Shown in pieces: positions 10,264 to 22,398 of a DNA stretch of 56,093 bases. The position numbers and the translations under genes were made by a program. The notes below the pieces were generated by a model, which was not told the DNA's origin, searched no databases, and worked only from the letters and a program-made list of their open reading frames with translations. How positions within the stretch are numbered: position 1 is the stretch's first letter; the number at the start of each line of letters is the position of its first letter. Origin of the DNA: Perkinsus olseni (lineage: Eukaryota > Perkinsozoa > Perkinsida > Perkinsidae); the NCBI GenBank assembly GCA_013115135.1, contig JABANP010000338.1, forward strand, positions 1-56,093. Direction: 5' to 3'.

Positions 10264-12383
10264 TCATTCACGCCACCAGACATCGCATGAGATATACTGA
10301 AGGGGCAGGCAATACCCATGGTTAAGGTATACTGTGCAACGAAACACGATTCTTTGGTATGATGTGTGATAGAAATTGACCATCTTCGGTCGACAAAGGC
10401 CCGAAAGACGTAACCATTCTAGCGCCAGGAGCGACAAACTTGGTGATGTGCCCAAAGGTGTAGTAAGACGGGTGTACCTGATACAACGATACCGGAGAGA
10501 CCGGTACGGACATCTTCTGTACCACAAGCTGACTCGCGTTGTTGATGTGGATGTGTGCAAAGCAATAGTTGTCGGCGTGATTCGGACCCCCGCGATTCTG
10601 ACAATGATTAACCAGAAGTGAGGCGATCGCTATAGGGAGTCAGTCATGAGGATGAGCGGACGTACGTCTTGCGCTGCTATCTCGTCGAGAAGAAGATTCC
10701 AGTCCACCCAGCCAGTCCCTCCACCGTGTACGAAGTCTACAATCACACCGTGAACATAACGGGCAGCTCTCTTCCACGGTGTATTGAAAAAACGGTCCTC
10801 CGGGTAGCAGGTGCCTGAGTAGGTCATGTATCTTCATTGTGAAATTGCCAGCTGAAAACCCGGCCTACTTGCTTCAGTCCCCCAAACAGCATATTGACTG
10901 CCGTATTTGGTCTTGAACGCCTCGAGAGTATCGATGCTATTCAAACCGTACCAATGCACCCCGGCACCGTAGACGTACCTGCGATGATGGCCAATGCCCA
11001 TCTTTATCCAGCCCTGACGAGGAAAGACTCACTGTGCAGCCTTGCTGTCCTGTAGGAGGACGTCAGAGACCTCCATGAGAAGATTTCTGACGAAGTCCAT
11101 GTACATGAGTTTAACTCTATCGCCGAAAGTTTTGTTCAGGGTAGGTCCTAAGTAGTCCCTGATGAACTCGGTCTGATTGGCGGGGTCGTATGAGCAAGCC
11201 TCCCATCGCGTGTTCGAATAAAACCTGAGTGAATGAGTGTACACCCCTAAGAGCTGCCTCACCATGAGGCCCTCATGGTATAGGAGAGCGATGACTTACA
11301 TTGGCTCATTCTGCTGTGTGACGCCCCAAATGGAAATGTTCTTCTTCTCGTATGACTGAATCTGATGGGGAGAAGGGAAAGTGCGGGAACGGAAACGTAA
11401 CAGCGCATACCCATTTGACGAAGTAGTCGGCCCAGACTTGTTTATATTTCTTATCTTGTTTGAGGCAGGGATTGGGGCTGCCGACCATCGGGTGATTGCC
11501 AGCTTTCATCCAGTACGGTGGGGACCACGGGCTTCCTACACACGTGAGACGTACCGATTCTCCACCAAGCATGGAATGGATTACCGAATAATTTCAGTGG
11601 TGTCTCCGCCAAGGCGTCGTGAAGGAGTTGAATCATCCCGGTGTCTTCATCTCCCTTCAAAGAATCATCGAAGTGTTCCAAAGTGAAATCATCAGAGACA
11701 TTGTCGAAGTTGTAAGTGTACGGACTAAAATCACACGAGTTGATTGGTATTCTACCCATAGTGTAGCGTAGGCCGCTCTGACCGAAGTATCTACTCAAAA
11801 GATGCTCAGAATGACCGAAGTAACCAGATACTCACAATTCAATGAATCTGCGTTTATCTTCGTCACTCAACTTCTTGTAATTCACAGCAGATGCCGCTGT
11901 GAAGGCCCCTCCGAACCCTTCAACTGGTCGATGGTTCAACGAGCCTGAGGATTGGGCAGACAGAAATTCAATCAAACAGACCTCAACATGACAACACTAT
12001 CGAATGACCGGCACACGGAACGTGTTTAGCGGTCCCAGCCACCTCTCCCACAACGAATCCCTGTAGGCTCACCAGAGTTCAATTTAACGTGGTATGTAGT
12101 TGCCGGAACGTTATCAACAGTAACAGAACGGCGCGTCATATTACCACCATTCTCGGAGGTGATGTACCTAAGGGCGACGGCCTCAACTCGACCGGACGGT
12201 GTCCTCTTACGCTACGGCCCCCTGAGGGGAGGGCGTCGTGCTCACTACTGGAGCGGTGGTTGGTGCAGCGCTCGTCGCTGGGGCCGTAGTAGTTGCACCT
12301 CCATTGCTGCTACAGCCTGCTAAGCTGAGCAACACCACGATGCACGGGATCGTGAAGAGTGTTGTCAGAGGCAAGGCTCTCAT
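10264..12383 (-). CDS. GH30 glucosylceramidase (acid beta-glucosidase type), about ten exons
   Basis: This is a secreted or lysosomal-type enzyme that removes glucose from glucosylceramide. The ATG at 12383 gives a signal peptide (MRALPLTTLFTIPCIVVLL) and a Thr/Ala/Pro-rich tail. Exons read from GT-AG pairs are 12383-12211, 12167-12073, 11944-11836, 11790-11585, 11535-11411, 11355-11300 and 11224-11033; one starts near 10980, and the last ones are less certain. Family motifs appear in order: VEGFGGAFTAASA, YTMGRIPINSCDFS, GSPWSPPYWMKAGN, WGVTQQNEPM (the acid/base Glu in NEP), EFIRDYLGPTL, GAGVHWYG, VWGTEA (the nucleophile Glu), TGWVDWNLLLDE, GGPNHADNY and YYTFGHITKFVAPG. Both catalytic glutamates are present and the frame joins cleanly, so it looks functional. 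The C-terminal end (10.26 to 10.4 kb) is not resolved. A truncated copy of its 5' end lies at 5.5 to 5.77 kb. Confidence 0.9.
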
Positions 12384-13315
12384 TGTACGTAAAAATACAA
12401 CTGATACCCTCACAGTCGGCGGAGGCACCGTAAGTGCGTACCCAGACTGCCGGGTCCCCATAGTGCCCGTATCGAAGTCACTCGAAAGTGGCCAAGACAC
12501 GCACGCATGCACAAGCTGTGGCGTCACGAATATTAGCTTGGACTATAGTGGCAACTACCTCCTGCTGCGTACCGCGAATCCCTCGGTCGATAGTAGCAAC
12601 TCCCTATCCACATTTGCTGTTTGTGCGCGTTCGCTCTTCGTGCGCCCAATTGTCCCGGGCATCGCTTTCCGAATTTCTCGTCACGCTATTGAGCAAGCAT
12701 TATCCCCGAACTCCTCTCGAGTCCGGTGTCACCACTCTTTTGAGCACCGTCTCAAACAGCCACATTGTACTGAGTTATAGTGCAAGCGTCGTCTCAAAAA
12801 TACGACGACCACTGGCCTTTCGTCGCGGTAGAGCGCACTGCAAGCATCGACGCCTTATCGGAGTCCATGACATGCACACAGTCTTCTGCCTCTCCTCGAG
12901 ACACCAACTGTACTCAACATATTAGATGCAGATTCTTAAGTAAATCTTACAGCAGCATACACTCATGACTTCACATTACGGGACAATATACACTAGCGTG
13001 ATCACCCCGCTGCGGGCATCCTCTCGTCCTGCTGTATTGGGCAGCCTCCTGCTTGGCAACTGTGCCCACTTTGCCTTCGCCTGGACCTCATGCACCTGGA
13101 ATGACCAGTATAATTCTTGCTGCTCAAAGAGCGTCATCTCACTCTCTCATTGCATGCTGTATCCTCGCTGCCGCTACATGCTGCACAAGTTGCGTACCAG
13201 AAATCTCTCCGTCAACTTCGCCAGCCCTCGGTCCTGAACCCCGGGACGAACGCTCGTGTGTCTCTACAAGGACTGTGGTGACTCACCGGTGGGCTCTGAA
13301 GGCTCGTCCGAGACC
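12384..13315. other. Intergenic: upstream of the glucosylceramidase gene and downstream of the channel gene
   Basis: Both flanking genes are on the minus strand, so this stretch holds the promoter side of the glucosylceramidase and the 3' side of the channel. Plus-strand frames here (for example one from 13104 with a hydrophobic Cys-rich start) have no recognised motif. I see no defined promoter element or RNA. Confidence 0.4.
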
Positions 13316-16300
13316 TCATCCACAGACCCTGCTGGAGCAGGGGGATCTGAAGGAAAAGAGTCCCCCGCTTAGGAGCATCGGTTCGAGCGGAGCACCCTCA
13401 CGTCTCAAGCGGAAGATACTCGCAAATACACTCTTCTTTGGTAGCAGGGCGCCCTCCACTACGAAGGAGCCTCGCTTCTCCGTCTGATAAACGACATCCC
13501 TACTGCAATGATCTTGCCCATGACAGCTCGTAAAGGCAGTGGGCGCGACGGCAATGAACGTCCTCCTCCCTACCACGTTAGCCTGCGTCATGACCATCTC
13601 GCGAACCTTCGCTATTTGCTGTGTCTCTCTCGAAGCATGCTGCCCCGTTTCTATTGACACGATCTGAGCCGACAGTATTACTCTCATTCCACACAAACAC
13701 CGCCTCCCCGAGAGATGCTGAAGAGTCCCATGGTAGCCTACTTCTTCCATCAAGGAGGCGTTGTCCCGCACCATCATCATGCGAAGTGCTGATGACACAG
13801 CATTGAGGAAGTGGACCTGGCCAGGAGCTGGAGGTTCACAACAACGGCGATGATAGGTCACAGGCACCTTCTTATTGGAGTTGATCTCCATCCGTAGGAA
13901 CGTGGCTTGCTTCAACGGGATGGAGCGGTAAAGGGTACCCCCTCCCCGCTCGAGGCGGTACTTCATCATCCTCTTCCGAAGCTCTGGGTTGTCTCGCATC
14001 ACTTCAGAGTTCACAGTCTCCATGAAGACGATCTGAGCACGCACAAGGGGATTGGCTGGAGGGAGCTGGTCGGACTGACCGCTGAGTCGATCGGGATCTC
14101 CATATCGTAGTGAGGATCGAACTGCTTCCACACGTCTATGCACTTGTTAACCACATCCTGAGGAAAATAATCAAAATGACCCTGGGAGGAATTGAACCTC
14201 GGACCTTCTCAGCCGACTTGGTAGAATCTTCGAAGCCTTCCAGAATGACTGCTATGACCAAATTAAGCACGACAAAAGTGATGATGCAGGTGTATGCGAT
14301 GAAGAACATAAAGGACACCGGCGACCCACACTGCACTGGGTGATCTATCAGGCACTTCTGCTGCAACTGACATAAATTGGACGCTCGCAGTTACACCCTC
14401 GAGCGTGCCGACCCACCTCTGCGTAGTTTTCCGCTGTGATATCGAAGCTGTCCACACAGGGTCTATGCAGGACCAGACCAAAGAACTCGGAGTCCTTGGC
14501 CAGACTGTGCATGATCTCGTTCCAACCCTGAGGCTCAGTCTGCTATCAAGAAAGCAGCCGCGCACTACCTCGCCTGTCATGCAACGCACGAGGGTCATGA
14601 AGCCCCGATGGAAGTTGCGGAAATTTGCATGGTCGTCGTGACTACCGGAAAACTGGGTGGCTCCGAAAAGTCGGACTCCAAGTACCTAAACCACCAACCA
14701 TCACGTCTTGTATTAGTATATTTGTAAATGGTCGAGGGCAGCACTACGGATGGGTATTACTGTGAAGAGGAAAAGAAGCAGCAGGAGGAGTATGGCGACG
14801 TTGAAGAGCTTCGGTATTGAGAGAACGAAGGCTATAAACAGCTGGTTAAGACCTTTGGCAAACCGCACTAGGCGGAAGAGCCTGAGAACAGGAAGCCGTC
14901 TTGGGAACTTGTTTGATACTGGGACCGACCTTGCTATGCGGAATATCCTGATGGCGCTCATCAGCGTGCCGATGGTGACCGTAGACAGGAGATCCACCAA
15001 TATCCCAGCGGCCGTGGCAACAACACAGACGAAATCGAAGCAGTTCCAGGCATCCTGAACGAGCACCATTATCATCGGACAGGCCTCACTCCCAGCCTTA
15101 CATAGAAGTACCACCGTCGTGTGGCGTACAGCTTCAGCGCGGCCTCCACCGTGAAGATCAAGGCAAAGATGTAGTTGAGTACAGCCAGTGTAGCCTTGTA
15201 GGCTTCCGAAGGGGGTGGGAATATCTATGACCGTCGTATCATGCACAGAGCAAGCTATTTCTGTTGAGCTCATCACCTTCATGCCAGTCACCGCAGTGTT
15301 CAGAAGAATGCAGACCATGATGAAAGTTTCAAACCTGGAGCTGGAGCAGAAGAAGTACATCTTCCTTCGGCTTATCGGTAGGTCCTGAGGTGAAATCGGA
15401 CTTCACGGATGGCGATGGGAGTGATGAGATGATACTGTCGCAGTGAATGCCAACAATGAGGATGGCTGTCGTCGAGTGAATAATGATAATGATGAGAGTG
15501 ATAATGACGATGGTGATGAAAGTGTTGATGAGGCGCACCTTGACATGCGCGAACTCCAAGAATATCTTTTTAGTGTACAGCTGCTTCTGGAGCTCGATCC
15601 ACTTCTGCTGCGTTTGTGTAAGGAATAGCGACTGCCCTTGGGCCTTGATCTTATTGAAGTTATCGACAATCACGCCCACGCAGAGATTCAGGATGAAGAA
15701 GGAGCCGATCTGAAGGACCATCGCCGTAGTGATGTAGAGGCCAGCGAGGTGCTCACCAGCATGAACAGAACGAAGAAGAGCCCCCAGAGCTCAGCGTGGT
15801 CCCTCCATGGTGCTCCGTGCTCCCTCGTGGTCCCTCGGCTGCCCATAGACCTCGGTTGCATCAGTACCCGCATACATCACATCAACCCAACCTGCAGTAA
15901 AAGGAAAGAACAGGGACTGTTGTCCCCTGGGGAGCGACCGGGGCTCTGGGTACCTTCGGTGGTCGAGATCTCGAACAGCGTCAACATGGAGACCGCGATG
16001 TTGTCAAAGTGTTGGTGAAGATTCAACCTGAATCCTCATAAATTCCCGTGCTCATGAAAATGGCAAATAGAAAAAGCGGAGCGAAGCACGACGGTGCGCC
16101 TTACCACTGTCCACCCTGTTCCACACAGTTAGCAGCATCTTTTATGAGTGGTTTGCAGAAGTGTGGGCATTCACACGCCGATACACAGGCCTCCAGACAC
16201 GCCGAACAATCGCCACCTGAGGGACCACCGTATTGATTCTTACGAGACGCGGGAGTAGAATCTCAACGAGGCTCGCTGGCTCGTGATAGCCCAGGGCCTT

Positions 16301-19300
16301 ACCTCCCAAGGCGTCCCCAGCGCAGACGTCAGCGCAGTAATAAGGATGATTCTCACACTCATCCCGGCAGGCCTCACTCTGGCACCACGCACGATATCAA
16401 GATACGGCACGCAAGGAGTCCTACTCTTTCCTCGCTGGGCTGGAGCGAGCCCGTGCAGAAACGGGCGCTGCATCTGTCACACGGCATCACACTCTTGTCC
16501 ATCGAAGCATGCCACTCAGGCCCGCCGATGCTTGCAGCGGTCCGGAGCTGACTGGGCCCGTCGAAGGAAGGGCTAAAGCAGGAGGCGTTGTGTATCTCAA
16601 GGGTCCCCTGCCAGAGACGCTACCTCGGTGGACGAACGGAGTCAGGATGAAGGCTGCAGATGTCAGGGTAAGTGTCGAGGGACAGAGGAGGTGGGCAGGC
16701 ATCCGATCTGATACGTCAACCTATCCGATCAGCTGCGCTCGTGAGGCTTCACCTGTCGGCTCCCGAAGCACAAGAGGCCACACAGACTGGCGTATCGGGG
16801 GTGGTTCTGGACCAAGGCATGCCGTCCGGGCAGAGCGATGATGATGCAGTACTGTCTGCGGAGGAGCCCAACGACCCCTGAAGTGCACAGCCTAGGAGGG
16901 ACGCGGCAGTGGCGGATGGACCTACGCTGGGGAGCAGGAGGCTCCCAGTGGCCTGGTTGAGGCACATCGGAGTAGTCAGAACACTCCGGCGATCTTCATA
17001 CTGCCACTCAATAACCTCCATCGTACTCGGGTCGCCAACCTGATGACGGGGCGTCTCAACTCGGACAGAATAGAATGGCTGGTAGACTCCAAAGCAGCTC
17101 ACCTGGCAGGTGTAGAACTTTCCCTTGAAGTAGGACAGCCCAAAGAGACCGAATATAAGGAAGAAGAGGCCACCAACGATAAGCAAGTTGCACAGCTCCG
17201 GTAGGAGCCTGAACAGCGTGTTGACCACCAAACGAAGGTTGGGGTTCCGGGAGATGACCCTGAGGGGCCTCAAGGCTCGGAGCATCCTCAGGGTCTTGAG
17301 TACCGATATGTCAGGGAGCATAGGTAGGAGGTCCACCATAGAGACGATGACCACGACACCATCGAGAACGTTCCAGGAGTTGCGCCAGTAGGCCCCCTTG
17401 TTGAAGACCACGCCAAAGGCAACCCACTTGATGAGCATCTCCACCAGAAAGATAAGAGAGAATAGGGTATTCATAATATCAAGGAACTGGGCCAAGCCTG
17501 AGCCGGGGTCCAGCAGAGGGCTGTCCAAGGCCATGAAGGCTGAGGATATCGCAATACAGGCTATGATGAAGTTGTCGAAGAGGGGGTCCTCGGCGATCCT
17601 ACTGCAGACACGCCGCACTGGGCTCTGACGACTGAACAGCAGCATGGAGTGGTCCCTCGGCCAGGGCTCTCGAGTCCGCAGCTGCTGTGGACCGCTACTA
17701 GACTGCTCCTCGGACGAACGTAAGCTGTCCGCGGATTCCTCGGTCGTTCGATGGACCGTCGGCGTGTCGGACACAACCACACTGCTGCCATGGCGGATCA
17801 TGCCTGGCTGTACTGGTTCTTCCTCCGCGCCAAGCTCGGCAGCACCACCACCACCAGGATCTTCATCAGTCTTGGAGGCGTCCAAGACTTCCTTGTAGGT
17901 CGGACTACCCTCAACATGCTTCCCTACAAAGCTGCGGACTGCCACCGTCCTGAAGACCAGTCGTCGTTTCCTCTTCAACAGACGCACTGGACACGCTCAC
18001 CTCGGCGACGGCCTGTCTTGTGGAGAATCCGGGCTGAGGACCTCATCCAAACGGAGCCCACCAGCCATTTTCTTCCTCTCCCGCAGTAGCGCTGATAGCT
18101 GGGACCGTGATCTAGCCCTTGCCACCTCCTGTTCTCTGAGGATCGGCTACTGCCTCCCCACCTTCTGGCGGCCTGCTTCTCACCTGATAGCCGCGGAACT
18201 CTCCTCGAACTTGCTCATCAGAATAGCTAGGAAGAGATTGAGTATGACACTCTGGCCGAAAATAACGAGGGCGATGAAGAACAACACCGCGCCCCAGCCC
18301 ACAGCCAGCACTGCGTCATACATCACAGTGTTCCAGTTCTCGCCTGATGAGGGATGCTCCAGAATCGAGAAGAGGGGAGAAGGGAGATAGTCCCACCTGT
18401 GAGGATCTGGAAGACCGTTATGAAGGACCACAGCAGAGTGTCGAAGTGCGATCGAGGAACGCAGTCGTAGCCGCCACCTGAATAAGTAGAAGTTCCATCA
18501 CCAACACAGCGCTGATGTCCCTACCAGGACACTGATTCTTCGGCCAGGGTGCCAGCAGATCGTCAGGTATCTTCCTCCCTTCATCATCCATTCTGAGCTT
18601 CGTTGCGAAGAGGCTCATGCCCATCAGCGTGAAGACGAACATCATCAGACCGAGTAGTATGCAGAAGTTGCCCATAGAGTTCACCGTGTGGACGATGGAC
18701 TTCAAGAGAACCCGAAACGAAGTCCACCTGGCAAACGGGTAGCGTCGAAACCCCCTTCTGCAAGGAAGCCATCTCACTTCTTCGCAAGTTTGAAGATCCT
18801 GAGGAGCCGGAAGCCTCTGAGGGCCATCATCACAGACGAACCGTTGGCAAGTAGAAGCTCCAAGATGGACGTGATAACGATAAAGCCATCGAATGCTGTG
18901 GCGAGTTTGCTCCAGTACTGTCGAGGGCCTGAGATCATCTCGCTCCTGCCGACGCTAAGGCTTGCAGGCCTTACCCAGCGTGATGTGGAGCAGCACGAAT
19001 TCCACCAGAAAAACTACTGTGAAAACCTGGGAAGACAGAAGTGCACCTGGGTCGCTGCTCCCGTGCCGATCTTCCCGACCTGGTTGAGTACTGTGACTAT
19101 CTTAGTGAGCCTGTATGGGGGAGGGGGGTAGGAGTCGAACATCATCACCACCACGTTGGCTGTGATGAAGAACATGATGATGTTCACGAACCATTCCGAA
19201 ATCACCAAATATCGTATCTGACCACGCGCGTTAGACCAAGCTGCCGTACCACACCAAGCGCAACCACCTTAGCAATAAAGGGATGAGAGGTATCCTCAGC

Positions 19301-21606
19301 CTCTATCATCCTCATCACAGTCATTGCCGATCCAGCTGCACCGTCCGGCTTCTTCGTATAAAAGGTCCTTTTCTTTTCCGCAAGAGTTGTATCGAGTAAA
19401 GCCCGATCGGCGTCGCTCCCCCTAGAAGCCTGACACACGTTGCGCACAGCAGTCCGCGGAGAGCTTCGATCGGTCTGATGTGATGTTACCCTCCTGGAAG
19501 CCTTCTTGGCCTCCTGCTTCAGCCTCTTCTTCTCAGCCAGTCTGTTCTCTTCGTCAGTCGACATGAAAGCGTCCCATACAACAGCGAGGGCCACGTTGAG
19601 GAGGAAGAAGGAGCCCACTATGATCAGCATGACGAAGTAGGCCGAGGCGAACCAGTCCGAATGGCTGTCCTGCAGCAGGTACCTACACACGACCAACCGA
19701 GCCATACGCGGCGGACCACCCTTCACAGCGATCATATCACTCGACTTAACGGCAGTCGCGAAACACACATATAGAGCCTCAGGTAGAGAGACTACTGCCT
19801 CACCGTAAGGTAGTGGGTTCGAATCCTGGTCCCCACATCACGCTGTACTGGTTTCGGAATGGCGCTTTTCGTGTCGGAGTGCAGTGAGTCCGCAGCCATC
19901 ATCCCCAATGCCTTACATAACATCCGTCCAGCCTTCCAGAGTGATCGATTGGAAGACGGTGAGGGCAGCTCCTAGGAGGTTGTCAAAACGCGTGATGCGG
20001 AAGTTGAAGTCCGCTGAGTCAGTCGGATCCACGGTACTCTCACACCTACGGAAACCCCTTCCCGAGGCCACACTCGCCCACAGCTTGGCAGGCCGCAGCA
20101 GAGTTTAGGAAGCTTACCACGGGTATCCCATCCTGCCTTCTGCAAGGGCAGTGCCGTTCATCGTGAACACTGGACGGAGGGACTCAGTCTGGTCTTCCAC
20201 GTAGTTGGAGCCACAATAGGTACCGGGGTAGCAAGAGTAGCGCCCTCCGCACAGCCTGAGTGATCACGGCGGCTCAACTTATCGACAACACCCAAGCCTA
20301 CCTGCTCTGCCCTGGATCAACCTCCCATTGCCAGCAGTACTCTAGAGAGGACCCAGAGGCCGGCAGGGTGTGCTGCACCGCTCCTGTCGCTACATCCACC
20401 AGCAGAGGGTGAGGAGTTAACCGGCATCTGGAGTCAGGTCATTACCACCAATACCACTCCTTCCCCAACACTACTACCTTCGCTCCAGCACGCCGCCCCA
20501 GAAGTTAGTCCCCAGTATGCCGAACACCAGCAGGATAAACACAGCCGTGCCAGCTACATTAGCCAAGCGTGGTATGGACAGTAAGACCGTGTTCACTAGT
20601 AACTGACGAGAAGCACCAGCTCACGAAAACTCGGAAGAGGGACGAGCATCGTGTGCGGCGCTTCGATCGGTATCGTCGGTTTTGCAGAATGGAACTTCTA
20701 GTACGCCTACTGTGGTGTTTCGCTTCGCACTATACACGATGTAAGAAAACAACCGCGCCAACCAGCCGTGTGAAATCAACGCGTTCCTTCCCCTGATGCT
20801 ATTACTCTCATCTCCTTAAGCACAGTCAAACTCCTCAATGGCCTGAGGACTCTGAAGACCCTCAAGACGCTGAGGTCAGTGTCGCCGCCTAGATCGACGA
20901 CGGAGAGGAGGCCGGTGACGACCACTATAAAGTCTAGCCAGTTCCATCCGTCTGTCAAGTATGTGGACTTCTCTCGGATAAGGCCCCAGGCTACTATCTT
21001 CAACAGGCACTCGGCCGTGAAGAGTGCCAACAGGAAGGAGTCGGCAGTCGCACCGATCTGATCATGATTAGTAGGGGCTTAGAGAGCGTGGAGTCTGATG
21101 ACCTCATTCCGACGGTTATCAGGGTCCCTCTTATCTTCGATGGCGATCAGTATGGAGTTCAATACGATGAGGGACAGAATGAACCTACAGAACTCACTGT
21201 GGGCTGCCACTACTGTCGTCCCCTTTATTAAGGTATGCACCGCGGTGGTATCCTTAATTACCCGTAGTTACTACCTCTGAAACCACTTCCATTCTACCAA
21301 CCATATCGTGAACAGTCTGAACTTGTTATGGATGGGGAAGATGAGGCAGCTGTTCTCGCAAAGACGTTTCCGCTTCCCTCCAGTCTCCACCAGTACTTGA
21401 TGGTAAATGCCGTACGGGTCAATAGTCTTCTCACAGGATACTGTCTGTCCGAGGAGCTCGAAGTTGTAATAAACTTTCTGCATGGCATAAGATCCTCTCC
21501 GTGAGCTTGTCAAGGAATCGGCAATCGAAGCTCGATGGGATGGTAATGGTGGTGGTGGATGGTGGTCCTCCCCCTCCTCGTTCTGGCCGCCAGGGACGAC
21601 ACTCAT
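13316..21606 (-). CDS. Four-domain voltage-gated calcium channel alpha subunit (EEEE filter)
   Basis: This is a pore-forming membrane protein with four six-helix repeats. It is read from 21.6 to 13.3 kb with many small introns. Repeat I: cytoplasmic start [14 protein letters not shown]2 [15 protein letters not shown]4 [14 protein letters not shown] near 20.84 kb, pore TLEGW (Glu at 19936-19934), S6 near 19.65 kb. Repeat II: S1 near 19.2 kb, S4 [14 protein letters not shown] near 18.8 kb, pore LTGENW (Glu at 18341-18339). Repeat III: one long frame 17987 to about 17.0 kb with S4 [19 protein letters not shown], pore STTEGW (Glu at 15957-15955), S6 [19 protein letters not shown]. Repeat IV: S1 to S5 within 15.36-14.71 kb, pore CMTGEGW (Glu at 14571-14569), S6 [19 protein letters not shown]. 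Four Glu predict Ca2+ selectivity, by the rule for Cav channels. The C-terminus has a [10 protein letters not shown] segment like the EF-hand-type start of Cav tails. No IFM-like inactivation motif was seen between repeats III and IV. The start is uncertain: an upstream 5' exon may exist beyond 21.62 kb. Confidence 0.92.
19780..19850 (+). other. tRNA-like sequence in a channel-gene intron
   Basis: The stretch contains GGTTCGAATCC, a perfect B-box (Pol III internal promoter), an A-box-like AGGTAGAG, and between them a six-pair stem CTGCCT/AGGTAG enclosing seven bases, placed like an anticodon arm. There is no matching acceptor stem, the base before the would-be anticodon is A instead of T, and the outer T-stem pair is a mismatch. 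It is therefore not a working tRNA; a decayed tRNA or tRNA-derived SINE head is plausible. It lies antisense within the channel gene, between the repeat I pore and S6. Confidence 0.35.
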
Positions 21607-21660
21607 TAGAACGCTGCTTTCCACAGCTCTAGGAGGGAATGATACAAAATCCCTGCAATA

Positions 21661-22398
21661 CGGTAAGGTTAGCTCAAGCCACTATGTCGGAAGATTCACA
21701 ATGAGACGAGCCCCGGATGCCCGGACCCAGCGCTTCGATAAGCGCGAGGCTAGCTAGGCCACACTGACTCAGGTAGGACATGTTGCGCAGCGCCTAGGCC
21801 CATAAGCCTCACCGGCAAAGCAAAACGGTGGGGCTAGTAGTAGTGTACACTAGGACGCACAGCGACGGCCGCACAGTTCAAGGGTGTCTCGCCCCAGCGC
21901 ACAGCGAAGAATTGCCTTGGGATTCGCCCCTCCATCCATGCATAATCCCTGTAAGTTATCATGCCTGATACGTAGAGACAACTTCTGCTCCTCAATCTTC
22001 CGAGGCACGGAAACCATCCTGTTTCTTCTAATTGCCCCTCCATCGTTTGATGATCAGCAATACAACACAGCCATCAACGCTACGCTAGGCGATACTTGGC
22101 GAGGAGGGCTACGCCCACATAGCGCAGCCTATGGGACCCCGAGTCAGTCGTGTCGAGTGCGCCGACTCGAGAGGATTACTGCACGTCCTCGTCGTGCGCA
22201 AACTGCGCTGATCAATCGCGCACGCCATTGTAATCGACGAACCTTGCCTTCTCTCTCCGATCAGCAAGAGGCGTCATTCTGTTCCACTATGTCTATAGTC
22301 AGAGCGTCTGACAACTCCATCAAGCAGGCCTTGGCACGACACCAGCACAAACCTGGTAATAGCCATGATCTCACCTTTCAGGGTATCTTCCCACTCAG
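21661..22398. promoter_or_regulatory. Divergent intergenic region with strong hairpins between the channel and SNW genes
   Basis: The channel gene runs left and the SNW gene right, so this region likely holds both promoters and possibly unresolved first exons of each. Two inverted repeats stand out: GCGCTT-cgat-AAGCGC near 21.73 kb, and GCCTCACCG...CGGTGGGGC at 21806-21834 (nine pairs with one G-U, eleven-base loop). Between them are smaller palindromes such as CCTAGG and TAGCTA. A structured RNA in this stretch is possible but not demonstrated. The part from about 22.05 to 22.39 kb has open plus-strand frames that may be SNW 5' exons. Confidence 0.35.

Noticed and set aside
12238..12780. Plus-strand 180-codon frame with an Ala/Val-rich hydrophobic start.
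   Set aside because: It is the antisense shadow of the glucosylceramidase signal-peptide exon; the minus strand has conserved splice sites and family motifs.
13104..13260. Small Cys-rich secreted protein on the plus strand (HSLIACCILAAATCC).
   Set aside because: No homology, no second exon that fits, and it sits in the 3' flank of the channel gene; not enough to call a gene.
14150..14220. B-box-like GGTTCAATTCC on the minus strand after repeat IV S6 of the channel.
   Set aside because: It falls in a short intron just after the S6 exon and has no other tRNA features; chance match is the simpler reading.
15434..15540. Microsatellite of GAT/AAT triplets.
   Set aside because: On the minus strand it encodes Ile/Val-rich residues continuous with the repeat III S6 exon frame ([14 protein letters not shown]), so it may be partly coding or an intron with biased composition; not a clean repeat array.
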